From Aricia agestis (Eukaryota > Arthropoda > Insecta > Lepidoptera > Lycaenidae), in assembly GCF_905147365.1 (NCBI RefSeq), contig NC_056408.1:16678001-16742000 (forward strand): DNA of 64,000 nucleotides, read 5' to 3'. Made by a program: the position numbers and the translations under genes. Shown here piece after piece: positions 10,602 through 21,189 of the stretch (position 1 is its first letter; each line of letters begins with the position of its first letter). A model generated the notes under the pieces. The model was given only the letters and a program-made list of their open reading frames with translations. It made no database searches and was not told the DNA's origin.

Positions 10602-11411
10602 ATAATTCAAGAGTAACCTTGTCCTACAAATAGAACAATCCATATTTTAGGACCATCAAATCGGAATATTATAATTATGTTGCGCACCCTTGCAAAAGAC
10701 TATGAAAAAATTGTTGGGGAAATTTCGTTAACAAATTTACCCTACTGGGGTTATTTCGAATGATTATTAAAAATCATAGCTAGAGCAACATTACCTATTC
10801 TTAAGAAAGCAAAAAATGTCAAAGCTTCTTTAAAACAAACAAAATATTACGTAACTTACCTAATTTTTGTGTAAAACAATACGGGGTAATTTCGATAATT
10901 TGGATAATCACAAAAAAATCATAAAATTGCACTTGGCGCGAAAAATGAACTTAGCGCACATACACTGCCGGCTGACGGCTCGAGGGAAAGGAAGTGGGGG
11001 AGGTGATTAAAATGGCGTCTCGGTAAATGTTGCCAGAGCTCAAAATTACTTTCTGTTTGGTAAGCCATTTTCGGAATATCCCCATTTTTTTTCTTCCGAA
11101 GTTACCCCAATGCACCTTAAGTATTTGTTGTTATAGCGGCAACACTCAACAGATATACACAATCTGTGAAAATTACAGCCTGGAGACAGACAGACGGACA
11201 CACAACGAAGTCTTAGTAATAGGGTCCCGTGTTTACCCTTTGGGTACGGAACCCTAAAAACTGTTACTATCATCTATACAATACAAATAATACTTACCAA
11301 AATTACTGTCGCTACATGCAAAAATTAACGACGCACTGTAAGACACTAATTCGAGGAATGAACAATACCGACTGACCGCAGGGGAACGGGCGACGCCGCG
11401 CCCCGCCGTCG

Positions 11412-14220
11412 CACATACAGGTATTTGTGCGATCTAGGCGGCCAAAATTATTTTCTTGCTTTATTGTTATCCAATCAATACAAATAAGAAAATAATACAA
11501 GTTTGAAAATAATTATGCGTATATTCACAAAAAAGGGTACATATTATATTTAAAAAACGAAAAAAAAAAGTTTGACTAAAAGTTTAATCTCCTTCGCTTT
11601 CTGAAGAATTTTCTACAATATTGGGTTCTTCAGATACTAACATATCCAACGTTTCGGGCATAAATGTATTAGCTTTTCTTTTTTTGACCTCACGCATACT
11701 ACTTAATAATGGGTCAGAACTAAGTAGAAGACGGTTAAATATGTCTTCATTACAACTTTCCCTAGAAAATTTCCTCGCAAAATCTTGGCGGTAACTTCTA
11801 AAATGTTTATTGCGAGCTTCAGCAGCCTCCTCAGAGAGCTGCCCGATGGGTAATAGTGCGTTTTCTATAATGACTGCGCCATGGATCAAGACTTTATGCA
11901 TTGTTGGCGTCATAGGATGCCAATTATATAGGTGTACATAAAGACGAGCCGTTTCTAATGCATAATTTTTATATTTTATAGGATCAATTTGAAACCCGCT
12001 TGAAATTGTTTCCAATATAACTTTTAGCCTATAAATTAGTTCATAGTCAATTCCTGTTATTTCTGAGGCTAATCTTGGATTCTCAAAAAATCTTCTACTT
12101 GTATTACCATCATTAGTGTTACCGAAATTTTGTTTAGGCATATCAACCAAAAGACCAGTTTCTGTTCGAAACCTATCTTGTATATATTTCTTTTTTCTTG
12201 CTTCTTGATCTTTTTCTTCTTGCGTTTTTCTTTCTTTATATTTTTTTACTTCTAGTTTGTAAGCTAAGTGTAAAATACTTTCGTATATTCGAATTCTAGC
12301 ATGAAGTACCGATAACCCGAATTCAAGAGCTGCAAAATTTACTTCAGTCGTATAATTATTTAAATCATTGAAATCTTTAGTTGATGCTCCACAAATGTAG
12401 CACTTACTAGTAGACTTTGTACCTGTGGCTGCATTGCAGACCTTTCCATCTACCATTGTCATTATAAATGTGTGCTTTATAAAAAACTTCTTTCCGCCTA
12501 TATCAACTACGGTTGGAGCTAAAGAGCTAATAGAGCTCTTAATATATCTTATTTCCTCTTCAGTGACGTCATTATTTTCCTTTATAAACCGGAACCTTAT
12601 TGGTCGACAAAATCTCGGTAAGGAAGGCGTTGGATTTTTCCATAATACTTTTTTGTTATTGTCTCCACAAGCTAACTGAAGGGGCACAAAACAGCTTTGA
12701 AAAAGATTTGCGTCTGAATTTGAGTCATTTTCATGTTTTTGTTTATATTTTGACTGTTGGGATCCATCGCAGCCCCATTTACTTATTAAAGTAATGCACT
12801 CCCGCTCTTCTTCCTTTAAAGTTAACAAAACCTCTTCTAGGTATTTCGATAAACGCCTAACGGTAACATCCATTAAAGGTTGTAACTGAGCTTCGGCACT
12901 GGCACTAGTTACTGTGCAAGTTTCTTTGGGCGGATAGCATTTCTTTTTGGCTTTTTGTAAGACACTGTAACAAGGGAAAAACTTCCTATTCGTTTTTCTT
13001 ATTATTTCATATTGACCTTGTGTCAAATCAGCATCTACAAACATTTGCAAAGCTTGCATTGGTGTCAAAGCATGGTGCTCTTTGGAAGATTTTGTGAGAT
13101 AAAATGCTTTCTTGTATTTACTGGCTCGTGTCGGAGTACTCGTGATATCTTTGAGAACATTAGATGCATCTCTTTTACCAGATTTCCCCAGTTCTACCTG
13201 CGCAGCATGTATGATGATTTCCTTGTCAAAACCGGAACGAAGTTCTTCGGTCTTTCGTCTTTTACTTCTCTCACTTGCCTCTTCAAACGATTTAGATGGT
13301 CGACCTGTTCGTTTTTGTGCAGCCTCAACAATAGGGATTTCAAACGTACCATCCAGCCATGATCGGTTGTATTTGAGAAATACGTCCTCTTTATAGTGAG
13401 CTTTGGCCCACCTTTGTTTCATTTCTGATTTAAAATGGGCAAAATCACGTTTTAACTTAGCAAGTTGATCTTCATTATATTCTTCACACGATAAAACTTC
13501 ATCTTTTAAATAGTTTAATTTTGCATCAAAATTAGGCAAATTTTCTTCCTTCATAAGGTCGTACAAGTATTTGCGGGTCACTACCCTCACTCCTGATGCA
13601 CCCGGTGAGCCTAAAACAAGGGTACGTTAAGTAACGAGTCACTAACAATAAATTGCATTTTTTATATTTTATCTTCGAACTCAAAAAAAATGAACTTATC
13701 CGGACATTTCCGGAGATATTTTTAATGGTAATTAGGAGAAAAATACTCAATATAATAAATATATCAATAATCATAACCCGATCTAACCCGATACATAAAC
13801 ATAAACCCCAGTAAAGAAAAAAATTAAGAAAATCACTGTATGAAAAAGGTGTTCTGTTATTATTCAAATATATTTCAAGTTTATTAGTTTATTTTAACTT
13901 TAATAATGTAATTTGTAAGTTTCTTACCTGCACTAACAGAATCCATCACTTTCAATTTGTAAAATAAATTCAAACACTAATTTGAAAAACACTTTAAAGT
14001 TTCTGAGTTTGGAGTAGCGCCGTGAATAGATACGTACAACTGATGCAACGTTACAATTCCGACTGACGGTACGGGTGCGGGGTAAGCGATGGCGGGGTTG
14101 GGGGTAGCGAATATTGTGGTCAGGCAGGTAATTTTTTCGGGGAAACCGGTTTTATGACTGTCATTGTTAGTTGAAAAAAGGGACTTTTGGCCGCCTAGAT
14201 TGCACAAATACTTGTATGTG
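11412..14220 (-). mobile_element. Transib (RAG1-like) DNA transposon, copy 1, apparently complete
   Basis: The ends are inverted repeats of 36 bp: left 11412-11447 starts CACATACAGG, and right 14185-14220 is its reverse complement with two mismatches. Both are flanked by the 5-bp duplication CGTCG (11407-11411 and 14221-14225). Transib elements characteristically have 5-bp GC-rich target duplications and ends starting CAC, like the CAC of V(D)J recombination signals. The 2,809-bp element encodes one 668-aa transposase on the minus strand. Confidence 0.88.
11584..13590 (-). CDS. Transib transposase, RAG1-core homologue, 668 aa (copy 1)
   Basis: One uninterrupted frame. It carries the motifs of the Transib/RAG1 catalytic core: ISKWGCDGSQQSKYKQ with the first Asp, TMVDGKVCNAATGTKSTSKC with the second Asp, followed by YICGASTKDFNDL where two Cys pairs resemble the RAG1 insertion zinc site, and SEEAAEARNKHFRSYRQDF with the catalytic Glu. 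After this comes RLLLSSDPLLSSMR as in other Transibs. The N-terminus has a lysine-rich segment and an AT-hook-like KRTGRPSK. The enzyme cuts and pastes DNA through hairpin intermediates in the nucleus. No stops, frameshifts or introns are visible, so it may be active. An alternative superfamily (Chapaev) is less likely given the 5-bp TSD. Confidence 0.82.
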   Translation of the reverse strand: MRVVTRKYLYDLMKEENLPNFDAKLNYLKDEVLSCEEYNEDQLAKLKRDFAHFKSEMKQRWAKAHYKEDVFLKYNRSWLDGTFEIPIVEAAQKRTGRPSKSFEEASERSKRRKTEELRSGFDKEIIIHAAQVELGKSGKRDASNVLKDITSTPTRASKYKKAFYLTKSSKEHHALTPMQALQMFVDADLTQGQYEIIRKTNRKFFPCYSVLQKAKKKCYPPKETCTVTSASAEAQLQPLMDVTVRRLSKYLEEVLLTLKEEERECITLISKWGCDGSQQSKYKQKHENDSNSDANLFQSCFVPLQLACGDNNKKVLWKNPTPSLPRFCRPIRFRFIKENNDVTEEEIRYIKSSISSLAPTVVDIGGKKFFIKHTFIMTMVDGKVCNAATGTKSTSKCYICGASTKDFNDLNNYTTEVNFAALEFGLSVLHARIRIYESILHLAYKLEVKKYKERKTQEEKDQEARKKKYIQDRFRTETGLLVDMPKQNFGNTNDGNTSRRFFENPRLASEITGIDYELIYRLKVILETISSGFQIDPIKYKNYALETARLYVHLYNWHPMTPTMHKVLIHGAVIIENALLPIGQLSEEAAEARNKHFRSYRQDFARKFSRESCNEDIFNRLLLSSDPLLSSMREVKKRKANTFMPETLDMLVSEEPNIVENSSESEGD

Positions 14221-14343
14221 CGTCGCCACGGGAGACACTTCGACGTGCGTGGGCGACCGACAGTCGCTCGCTCGTTTACGAAATGTAAAAGCCGGACAAG
14301 CCGAACACCGTTTATTTTGGCAAGTGGCTACCCTATTCATGGT

Positions 14344-14420
14344 CATTGGGAAGCACAATCACCACGTGAGTTCCATTAATGCAACCCAAGCACTCTGTCA
14401 TCTTGAATTGTTTGAAGAAC
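14344..14420 (-). pseudogene. Harbinger transposase fragment with altered first catalytic residue
   Basis: On the minus strand just outside the Transib element the frame reads MTECLGCINGTHVVIVLP. Harbinger transposases have 'C.GAIDGTH(I/V).I..P' here, where the Asp is catalytic. In this copy that position is Asn (CINGTH). Only about 20 residues remain before stops. It suggests the Transib landed in an older Harbinger copy. The same fragment occurs in the second unit at 19016-19092. Confidence 0.45.
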
Positions 14421-16083
14421 CTTAAAAAATTCTATTTAATATCATGGTAAAAATAAATGAAAAGATAGTAATGTAATGTAATAAATAAAATAAGTACCTA
14501 GCTATCTCTAAGCCAGATTAAAAGGGAAGCAAATATATTTATTCAAAATTTCAAGTTTATTTAAAATAATTTTCGAAATTACCCCATCGGGGACGCAGAT
14601 GCCCTCAACATTTGGAGCAAAGAAATATATAGGTAAGAACAATAAAAAAGCCAACATTAGATATAATTGTATTTATTAAGTACCCAGCAAAACTATAACT
14701 AACGAACTAAAATAGGAACACATTTTTTGTTTAAAATAAAAATAATTTTTACTCAGTCTCGTAAACAGCTAAATCAAAATTAAAACTAAATTAAAAAAGG
14801 AAGTAGTTTTCAATTGCAGAGGAAAGGCTAGGGCCTTAGCTCTGCATTTAAAAACCACGTCAGCAGTGCTCGCAGTCAACTGCTCGGGAGCTCCCGAGCA
14901 GTTGACACCTGCAAATAATAAAAGAGGCTTCTTCACTCAAACCATTGTTGAGTGAAGAAGCCTCAGAAATGTTCTACGACTATATAAAAGTCGTACAGGT
15001 TCCCTACAACATTTTTTTTTATTACAATCAAGCTAATTTTTCGTATGCAGCTTCATTTTGACAAGACAAACGACAATTTCCTCTGCGTAAAATTTCGAAA
15101 GTGGTAGTTAACAGAGATAGAACTATTAACCTATCAATATACAAAAAATCAGCTGGTTAGGGTTGCGTTTTAGGGTTCCGTAGTCAACCAAGTTTTGTTG
15201 ATTAATGAACTAAAACGACTAAAACGGAACCCCAACGAGCTGATTTTTTGTATAGTGATAGGTTAATAGTTATATAATTCAAGAGTAACCTTGTCCTACA
15301 AATAGAACAATCCATATTTTAGGACCATCAAATCGGAATATTATAATTATGTTGCGCACCCTTGCAAAAGACTATGAAAAAATTGTTGGGGAAATTTCGT
15401 TAACAAATTTACCCTACTGGGGTTATTTCGAATGATTATTAAAAATCATAGCTAGAGCAACATTACCTATTCTTAAGAAAGCAAAAAATGTCAAAGCTTC
15501 TTTAAAACAAACAAAATATTACGTAACTTACCTAATTTTTGTGTAAAACAATACGGGGTAATTTCGATAATTTGGATAATCACAAAAAAATCATAAAATT
15601 ACACTTGGCGCGAAAAATGAACTTAGCGCACATACACTGCCGGCTGACGGCTCGAGGGAAAGGAAGTGGGGGAGGTGATTAAAATGGCGTCTCGGTAAAT
15701 GTTGCCAGAGCTCAAAATTACTTTCTGTTTGGTAAGCCATTTTCGGAATATCCCCATTTTTTTTCTTCCGAAGTTACCCCAATGCACCTTAAGTATTTGT
15801 TGTTATAGCGGCAACACTCAACAGATATACACAATCTGTGAAAATTACAGCCTGGAGACAGACAGACGGACACACAACGAAGTCTTAGTAATAGGGTCCC
15901 GTGTTTACCCTTTGGGTACGGAACCCTAAAAACTGTTACTATCATCTATACAATACAAATAATACTTACCAAAATTACTGTCGCTACATGCAAAAATTAA
16001 CGACGCACTGTAAGACACTAATTCGAGGAATGAACAATACCGACTGACCGCAGGGGAACGGGCGACGCCGCGCCCCGCCGTCG

Positions 16084-18892
16084 CACATACAGGTATTTGT
16101 GCGATCTAGGCGGCCAAAATTATTTTCTTGCTTTATTGTTATCCAATCAATACAAATAAGAAAATAATACAAGTTTGAAAATAATTATGCGTATATTCAC
16201 AAAAAAGGGTACATATTATATTTAAAAAACGAAAAAAAAAAGTTTGACTAAAAGTTTAATCTCCTTCGCTTTCTGAAGAATTTTCTACAATATTGGGTTC
16301 TTCAGATACTAACATATCCAACGTTTCGGGCATAAATGTATTAGCTTTTCTTTTTTTGACCTCACGCATACTACTTAATAATGGGTCAGAACTAAGTAGA
16401 AGACGGTTAAATATGTCTTCATTACAACTTTCCCTAGAAAATTTCCTCGCAAAATCTTGGCGGTAACTTCTAAAATGTTTATTGCGAGCTTCAGCAGCCT
16501 CCTCAGAGAGCTGCCCGATGGGTAATAGTGCGTTTTCTATAATGACTGCGCCATGGATCAAGACTTTATGCATTGTTGGCGTCATAGGATGCCAATTATA
16601 TAGGTGTACATAAAGACGAGCCGTTTCTAATGCATAATTTTTATATTTTATAGGATCAATTTGAAACCCGCTTGAAATTGTTTCCAATATAACTTTTAGC
16701 CTATAAATTAGTTCATAGTCAATTCCTGTTATTTCTGAGGCTAATCTTGGATTCTCAAAAAATCTTCTACTTGTATTACCATCATTAGTGTTACAGAAAT
16801 TTTGTTTAGGCATATCAACCAAAAGACCAGTTTCTGTTCGAAACCTATCTTGTATATATTTCTTTTTTCTTGCTTCTTGATCTTTTTCTTCTTGCGTTTT
16901 TCTTTCTTTATATTTTTTTACTTCTAGTTTGTAAGCTAAGTGTAAAATACTTTCGTATATTCGAATTCTAGCATGAAGTACCGATAACCCGAATTCAAGA
17001 GCTGCAAAATTTACTTCAGTCGTATAATTATTTAAATCATTGAAATCTTTAGTTGATGCTCCACAAATGTAGCACTTACTAGTAGACTTTGTACCTGTGG
17101 CTGCATTGCAGACCTTTCCATCTACCATTGTCATTATAAATGTGTGCTTTATAAAAAACTTCTTTCCGCCTATATCAACTACGGTTGGAGCTAAAGAGCT
17201 AATAGAGCTCTTAATATATCTTATTTCCTCTTCAGTGACGTCATTATTTTCCTTTATAAACCGGAACCTTATTGGTCGACAAAATCTCGGTAAGGAAGGC
17301 GTTGGATTTTTCCATAATACTTTTTTGTTATTGTCTCCACAAGCTAACTGAAGGGGCACAAAACAGCTTTGAAAAAGATTTGCGTCTGAATTTGAGTCAT
17401 TTTCATGTTTTTGTTTATATTTTGACTGTTGGGATCCATCGCAGCCCCATTTACTTATTAAAGTAATGCACTCCCGCTCTTCTTCCTTTAAAGTTAACAA
17501 AACCTCTTCTAGGTATTTCGATAAACGCCTAACGGTAACATCCATTAAAGGTTGTAACTGAGCTTCGGCACTGGCACTAGTTACTGTGCAAGTTTCTTTG
17601 GGCGGATAGCATTTCTTTTTGGCTTTTTGTAAGACACTGTAACAAGGGAAAAACTTCCTATTCGTTTTTCTTATTATTTCATATTGACCTTGTGTCAAAT
17701 CAGCATCTACAAACATTTGCAAAGCTTGCATTGGTGTCAAAGCATGGTGCTCTTTGGAAGATTTTGTGAGATAAAATGCTTTCTTGTATTTACTGGCTCG
17801 TGTCGGAGTACTCGTGATATCTTTGAGAACATTAGATGCATCTCTTTTACCAGATTTCCCCAGTTCTACCTGCGCAGCATGTATGATGATTTCCTTGTCA
17901 AAACCGGAACGAAGTTCTTCGGTCTTTCGTCTTTTACTTCTCTCACTTGCCTCTTCAAACGATTTAGATGGTCGACCTGTTCGTTTTTGTGCAGCCTCAA
18001 CAATAGGGATTTCAAACGTACCATCCAGCCATGATCGGTTGTATTTGAGAAATACGTCCTCTTTATAGTGAGCTTTGGCCCACCTTTGTTTCATTTCTGA
18101 TTTAAAATGGGCAAAATCACGTTTTAACTTAGCAAGTTGATCTTCATTATATTCTTCACACGATAAAACTTCATCTTTTAAATAGTTTAATTTTGCATCA
18201 AAATTAGGCAAATTTTCTTCCTTCATAAGGTCGTACAAGTATTTGCGGGTTACTACCCTCACTCCTGATGCACCCGGTGAGCCTAAAACAAGGGTACGTT
18301 AAGTAACGAGTCACTAACAATAAATTGCATTATTTATATTTTATCTTCGAACTCAAAAAAAATGAACTTATCCGGACATTTCCGGAGATATTTTTAATGG
18401 TAATTAGGAGAAAAATACTCAATATAATAAATATATCAATAATCATAACCCGATCTAACCCGATACATAAACATAAACCCCAGTAAAGAAAAAAATTAAG
18501 AAAATCACTGTATGAAAAAGGTGTTCTGTTATTATTCAAATATATTTCAAGTTTATTAGTTTATTTTAACTTTAATAATGTAATTTGTAAGTTTCTTACC
18601 TGCACTAACAGAATCCATCACTTTCAATTTGTAAAATAAATTCAAACACTAATTTGAAAAACACTTTAAAGTTTCTGAGTTTGGAGTAGCGCCGTGAATA
18701 GATACGTACAACTGATGCAACGTTACAATTCCGACTGACGGTACGGGTGCGGGGTAAGCGATGGCGGGGTTGGGGGTAGCGAATATTGTGGTCAGGCAGG
18801 TAATTTTTTCGGGGAAACCGGTTTTATGACTGTCATTGTTAGTTGAAAAAAGGGACTTTTGGCCGCCTAGATTGCACAAATACTTGTATGTG
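16084..18892 (-). mobile_element. Transib DNA transposon, copy 2, apparently complete
   Basis: Duplicate of the element at 11412-14220, with CAC-starting 36-bp ends and CGTCG target duplications at 16079-16083 and 18893-18897. The target duplications are identical to copy 1, so copy 2 arose by duplication of the whole region and not by a second transposition. Confidence 0.88.
16256..18262 (-). CDS. Transib transposase, 668 aa (copy 2)
   Basis: Same protein as the copy at 11584-13590 with all catalytic motifs kept. The one amino-acid difference I noticed is Gly to Cys in 'KQNF(G/C)NTN', caused by base 16795. It lies between the second Asp and the catalytic Glu, outside the recognised motifs, and is not expected to be decisive. 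Two intact frames side by side in inverted-repeat-flanked units could supply transposase for each other. Confidence 0.82.
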   Translation of the reverse strand: MRVVTRKYLYDLMKEENLPNFDAKLNYLKDEVLSCEEYNEDQLAKLKRDFAHFKSEMKQRWAKAHYKEDVFLKYNRSWLDGTFEIPIVEAAQKRTGRPSKSFEEASERSKRRKTEELRSGFDKEIIIHAAQVELGKSGKRDASNVLKDITSTPTRASKYKKAFYLTKSSKEHHALTPMQALQMFVDADLTQGQYEIIRKTNRKFFPCYSVLQKAKKKCYPPKETCTVTSASAEAQLQPLMDVTVRRLSKYLEEVLLTLKEEERECITLISKWGCDGSQQSKYKQKHENDSNSDANLFQSCFVPLQLACGDNNKKVLWKNPTPSLPRFCRPIRFRFIKENNDVTEEEIRYIKSSISSLAPTVVDIGGKKFFIKHTFIMTMVDGKVCNAATGTKSTSKCYICGASTKDFNDLNNYTTEVNFAALEFGLSVLHARIRIYESILHLAYKLEVKKYKERKTQEEKDQEARKKKYIQDRFRTETGLLVDMPKQNFCNTNDGNTSRRFFENPRLASEITGIDYELIYRLKVILETISSGFQIDPIKYKNYALETARLYVHLYNWHPMTPTMHKVLIHGAVIIENALLPIGQLSEEAAEARNKHFRSYRQDFARKFSRESCNEDIFNRLLLSSDPLLSSMREVKKRKANTFMPETLDMLVSEEPNIVENSSESEGD

Positions 18893-19500
18893 CGTCGCCA
18901 CGGGAGACACTTCGACGTGCGTGGGCGACCGACAGTCGCTCGCTCGTTTACGAAATGTAAAAGCCGGACAAGCCGAACACCGTTTATTTTGGCAAGTGGC
19001 TACCCTATTCATGGTCATTGGGAAGCACAATCACCACGTGAGTTCCATTAATGCAACCCAAGCACTCTGTCATCTTGAATTGTTTGAAGAACCTTAAAAA
19101 ATTCTATTTAATATCATGGTAAAAATAAATGAAAAGATAGTAATGTAATGTAATAAATAAAATAAGTACCTAGCTATCTCTAAGCCAGATTAAAAGGGAA
19201 GCAAATATATTTATTCAAAATTTCAAGTTTATTTAAAATAAAACCATGGTGTCTTGGTTCAGGGTTGGAGACAATAGATTGAGTGTCTTCTTATGTCTCC
19301 AGTTTCTGTATGGTAGTCACTCGATGCAAAGAAGCTCAAAGCTACCAAAACCTAAAAATAGAACAAATGCTTATATTTTTCAATAATGAAGGTGATTGGG
19401 GTGTAATAAAAACTCAATCAAAACAAATCTGTTTATCAGGTTTTCTATTGTACATCCTAATATCTATTCAAAAAGCTTTACAAATGCTATGTACCTAAGC

Positions 19501-19760
19501 CTAAGCCATAGCCCATACGAAGTACTCTAAGAATTTACCTTTGTCTCCACGTCCAATGCATCCAAACGCAAGGTTGGCGGCATGTCGGGTGCTACTTCTT
19601 CGATTAAATTTTTGGTCAGAGCCTTTGAAAGTTTTTTTTGGTCGGTACCTTTTTATAAGCATGCGATCCGACAACCTAAAGGCATTTCTCTTGAAACGGT
19701 CACTGAAATTCTCCCGGCGGGATACACGTCGAGCCACTGCTGTATCACATTCGTCAGCAA
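19501..19760 (-). other. open frame rich in basic residues, function unknown
   Basis: The minus strand from about 19757 is open and reads ECDTAVARRVSRRENFSDRF, then KRNAFRLSDRMLIKRYRP and further Arg/Lys-rich sequence to ..FGCIGRGDKG, followed by a possible donor (AAAG|GTAAAT) near 19540. I recognise no domain. Dibasic sites could suggest a peptide precursor, but there is no signal peptide. It may be an exon of a decayed gene or chance. Confidence 0.2.
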
Positions 19761-19837
19761 GTAAATTTAAATATGAATACAGTTTTGTCAGATATATTTA
19801 AAAACTTAATTATTATTCACCACACACACACACAAAC

Positions 19838-19911
19838 TTTTTGAACTAACTTTATTATTTTGCGTGATTGTGTGTGTACACAATCACGCAAAATAATAAA
19901 GTTAGTTCAAA
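19838..19911. repeat. 74-bp palindrome with 4-bp spacer
   Basis: The 35-bp arms 19838-19872 and 19877-19911 are exact reverse complements around GTGT. The left arm is preceded by a CA-repeat. No coding frame. Similar perfect fold-backs occur at 2805 and 58017. Confidence 0.9.
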
Positions 19912-20087
19912 ACGTTTGAGTTTCGTGCGAGTTAAGCTAGCTCCTTAGGAAGTTTTGTTGGACAGCGTTTGAGTTACAACTACGGTACAGCCGTCGTTGT
20001 ATCTCAAACGCTCACCTAGCCGTCAAAAGGATAGCGCGATACTGAATACGCCAAAAAACCGAGTAACGTTCACGTTTCGGTTGCATT

Positions 20088-20260
20088 TCAGCTGAAATTA
20101 TTTAGCGCGATTGGCCTGCTGGAAGATAAAGGTCTGTCCCAATTTCGACAACCAGATTGCGCCGCTCTGTATCCCAAGCAGGAGACTCTTCTAGAGTCTG
20201 TAGGAGCCCCACAATGATGACACACTGAAGTAGGTTCGCGCCTGATCTTATACAAATATT
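20088..20260 (-). pseudogene. Non-LTR retrotransposon (LINE) pol C-terminal fragment
   Basis: The minus strand reads VCHHCGAPTDS and, after a one-base shift, ESPAWDTERRNLVVEIGTDL. This resembles the Cys-His zinc knuckle and 'CPAW..ER..L' tail that ends the pol protein of R1/Jockey-type LINEs. Only about 50 residues survive and the frame is broken. Confidence 0.6.
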
Positions 20261-20373
20261 CATCAAAAATGTTACTTAGAAAAAAACCAATCAAAACAAC
20301 AACAGTCTTAGGTTGACAAGCTTAAGGCACAATCAATCCACCAGTCATCGTTATAATCACATGGCGTGCCTTT

Positions 20374-21189
20374 TTATAACATGAAAGCTTGAATAGGGTC
20401 ACGCAACGCAAACAATCCTTCTAAATCTGCCCCTCGACTAAGCCAAAGAACTTCAGTGAAATAAGGCACATCGGAAATTTTTTCGTCCAATTCTTGTAAA
20501 AACTGCCTGAACTGTCGTTGAATGATACAGTGAATTCCCACAAAGTTCCCTGATATTTTCTCTTTCAATTTAGTCACAACGCCCGAATGTTTGCCAATCG
20601 TTTTCATACGTGGGAGAGCCATGCTTCGGCACGAATGGACCGGCTCGACCAGATAAATACCACGTTCTCACAGAAAACCAGCGTGAAACAGCACTTGCGC
20701 CGTGTTTCGCCGAGTGAGTGAGTTTACCGGAGGCCCAATCCGATACCCTATTCCCTTTCCTACCCTCCCCTATTCCCTTCCCTTCCCTCCCCTATTCCCT
20801 TCCCTTCCCTACCCCCCCCCCCCCCCCCATTACCCTATTCCCTCTTAAAAGGCCGGCAACGCACATGCAGCTCTTCTGATGCTGCGAGTGTCCATGGGCG
20901 ACGGAAGTTGCTTTCCATCAGGTGACCCGTTCGCTCGTTTGCCCTCTTATTTCATAAAATAAATAAAAAAAATCATGGCAGGAGCGCCATCCGTAGTTGT
21001 GCCGCTAAGTTTATTCGAGTCGAGTTCATATTCTGATATCAAATTCTCAATTGCAGAATAAATGTCGTTTGCTGTTGTAGTACCCGTCAATAGAACGCAC
21101 TTTATTAGTTGTTCAGTTATTTCAAAGTTACTATTAATGCCTCGTATAAAGACAGTAAGTCGAGCTGTATCAACAGTATCAGTGCTCAA
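20374..21189 (-). pseudogene. hAT transposase fragment (ZBED5-like), split by a retroposon tail
   Basis: Two minus-strand parts belong together. 20972-21189 includes TDTARLTVFIRGINSNFEIT and a central region ending LSGTTTDGAPAM, with the catalytic Asp of hAT transposases. 20374-20610 continues as KTIGKHSGVVTKLKEK, NFVGIHCIIQRQ and DVPYFTEVLWLSRG. The order and motifs match the ZBED5/EPM2AIP1-like group of hAT proteins. The LINE-tail repeat at 20611-20971 sits between them. N- and C-terminal portions (BED finger, dimerisation region) are absent. Confidence 0.7.
20611..20971 (+). repeat. interspersed LINE-tail repeat, copy 1, with poly-C tract
   Basis: Starts 'tgggagagccatgcttcggc', passes through a TTCCC/TACCC-rich tract with 17 consecutive C (20812-20828), then 'aaaggccggcaacgcacatg', 'caggtgacccgttcgctcgt' and an A-rich end. 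Copies in the opposite orientation lie at 39319-39649 and 56781-57122. The A-rich 3' end and the variable inner tract indicate a retroposed 3' tail of a non-LTR element. Confidence 0.75.

Larger units (their letters stand above)
9896..14567. repeat. tandem segmental duplication, copy 1 (4,672 bp)
   Basis: The unit begins 'aattttcgaaattaccccat' and is repeated head-to-tail at 14568 with a constant offset of 4,672. By eye I found only five base differences between the copies (10152, 10929, 12123, 13579 and 13660 in copy 1). The unit contains a cluster of hairpins, a retroposon tail (about 11100-11260), a Transib transposon and a Harbinger remnant. The ends do not coincide with the ends of any element, so this is a segmental tandem duplication or an assembly duplication, not two insertions. 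Confidence 0.95.
14568..19239. repeat. tandem segmental duplication, copy 2 (4,672 bp)
   Basis: Head-to-tail second copy of 9896-14567. The junction at 14567/14568 falls in 'aaaata|attttcg' with only a couple of bases of shared sequence. Copy 2 ends at about 19239, after which unrelated sequence (accatggtgtcttgg) begins. The hairpin cluster lies at 14875-15273 and the retroposon tail at about 15772-15932. Confidence 0.95.

Noticed and set aside
12425..13396. Plus-strand frames opposite the Transib transposase (and their copies at 17097-18068)
   Set aside because: Antisense shadows of the long coding frame.
19501..19760. Neuropeptide precursor based on dibasic sites
   Set aside because: No signal peptide, no repeated peptide or amidation pattern; kept only as an unknown frame.
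20812..20828. Poly-C run as a distinct signal
   Set aside because: It is an expansion inside the variable pyrimidine tract of the LINE-tail repeat.
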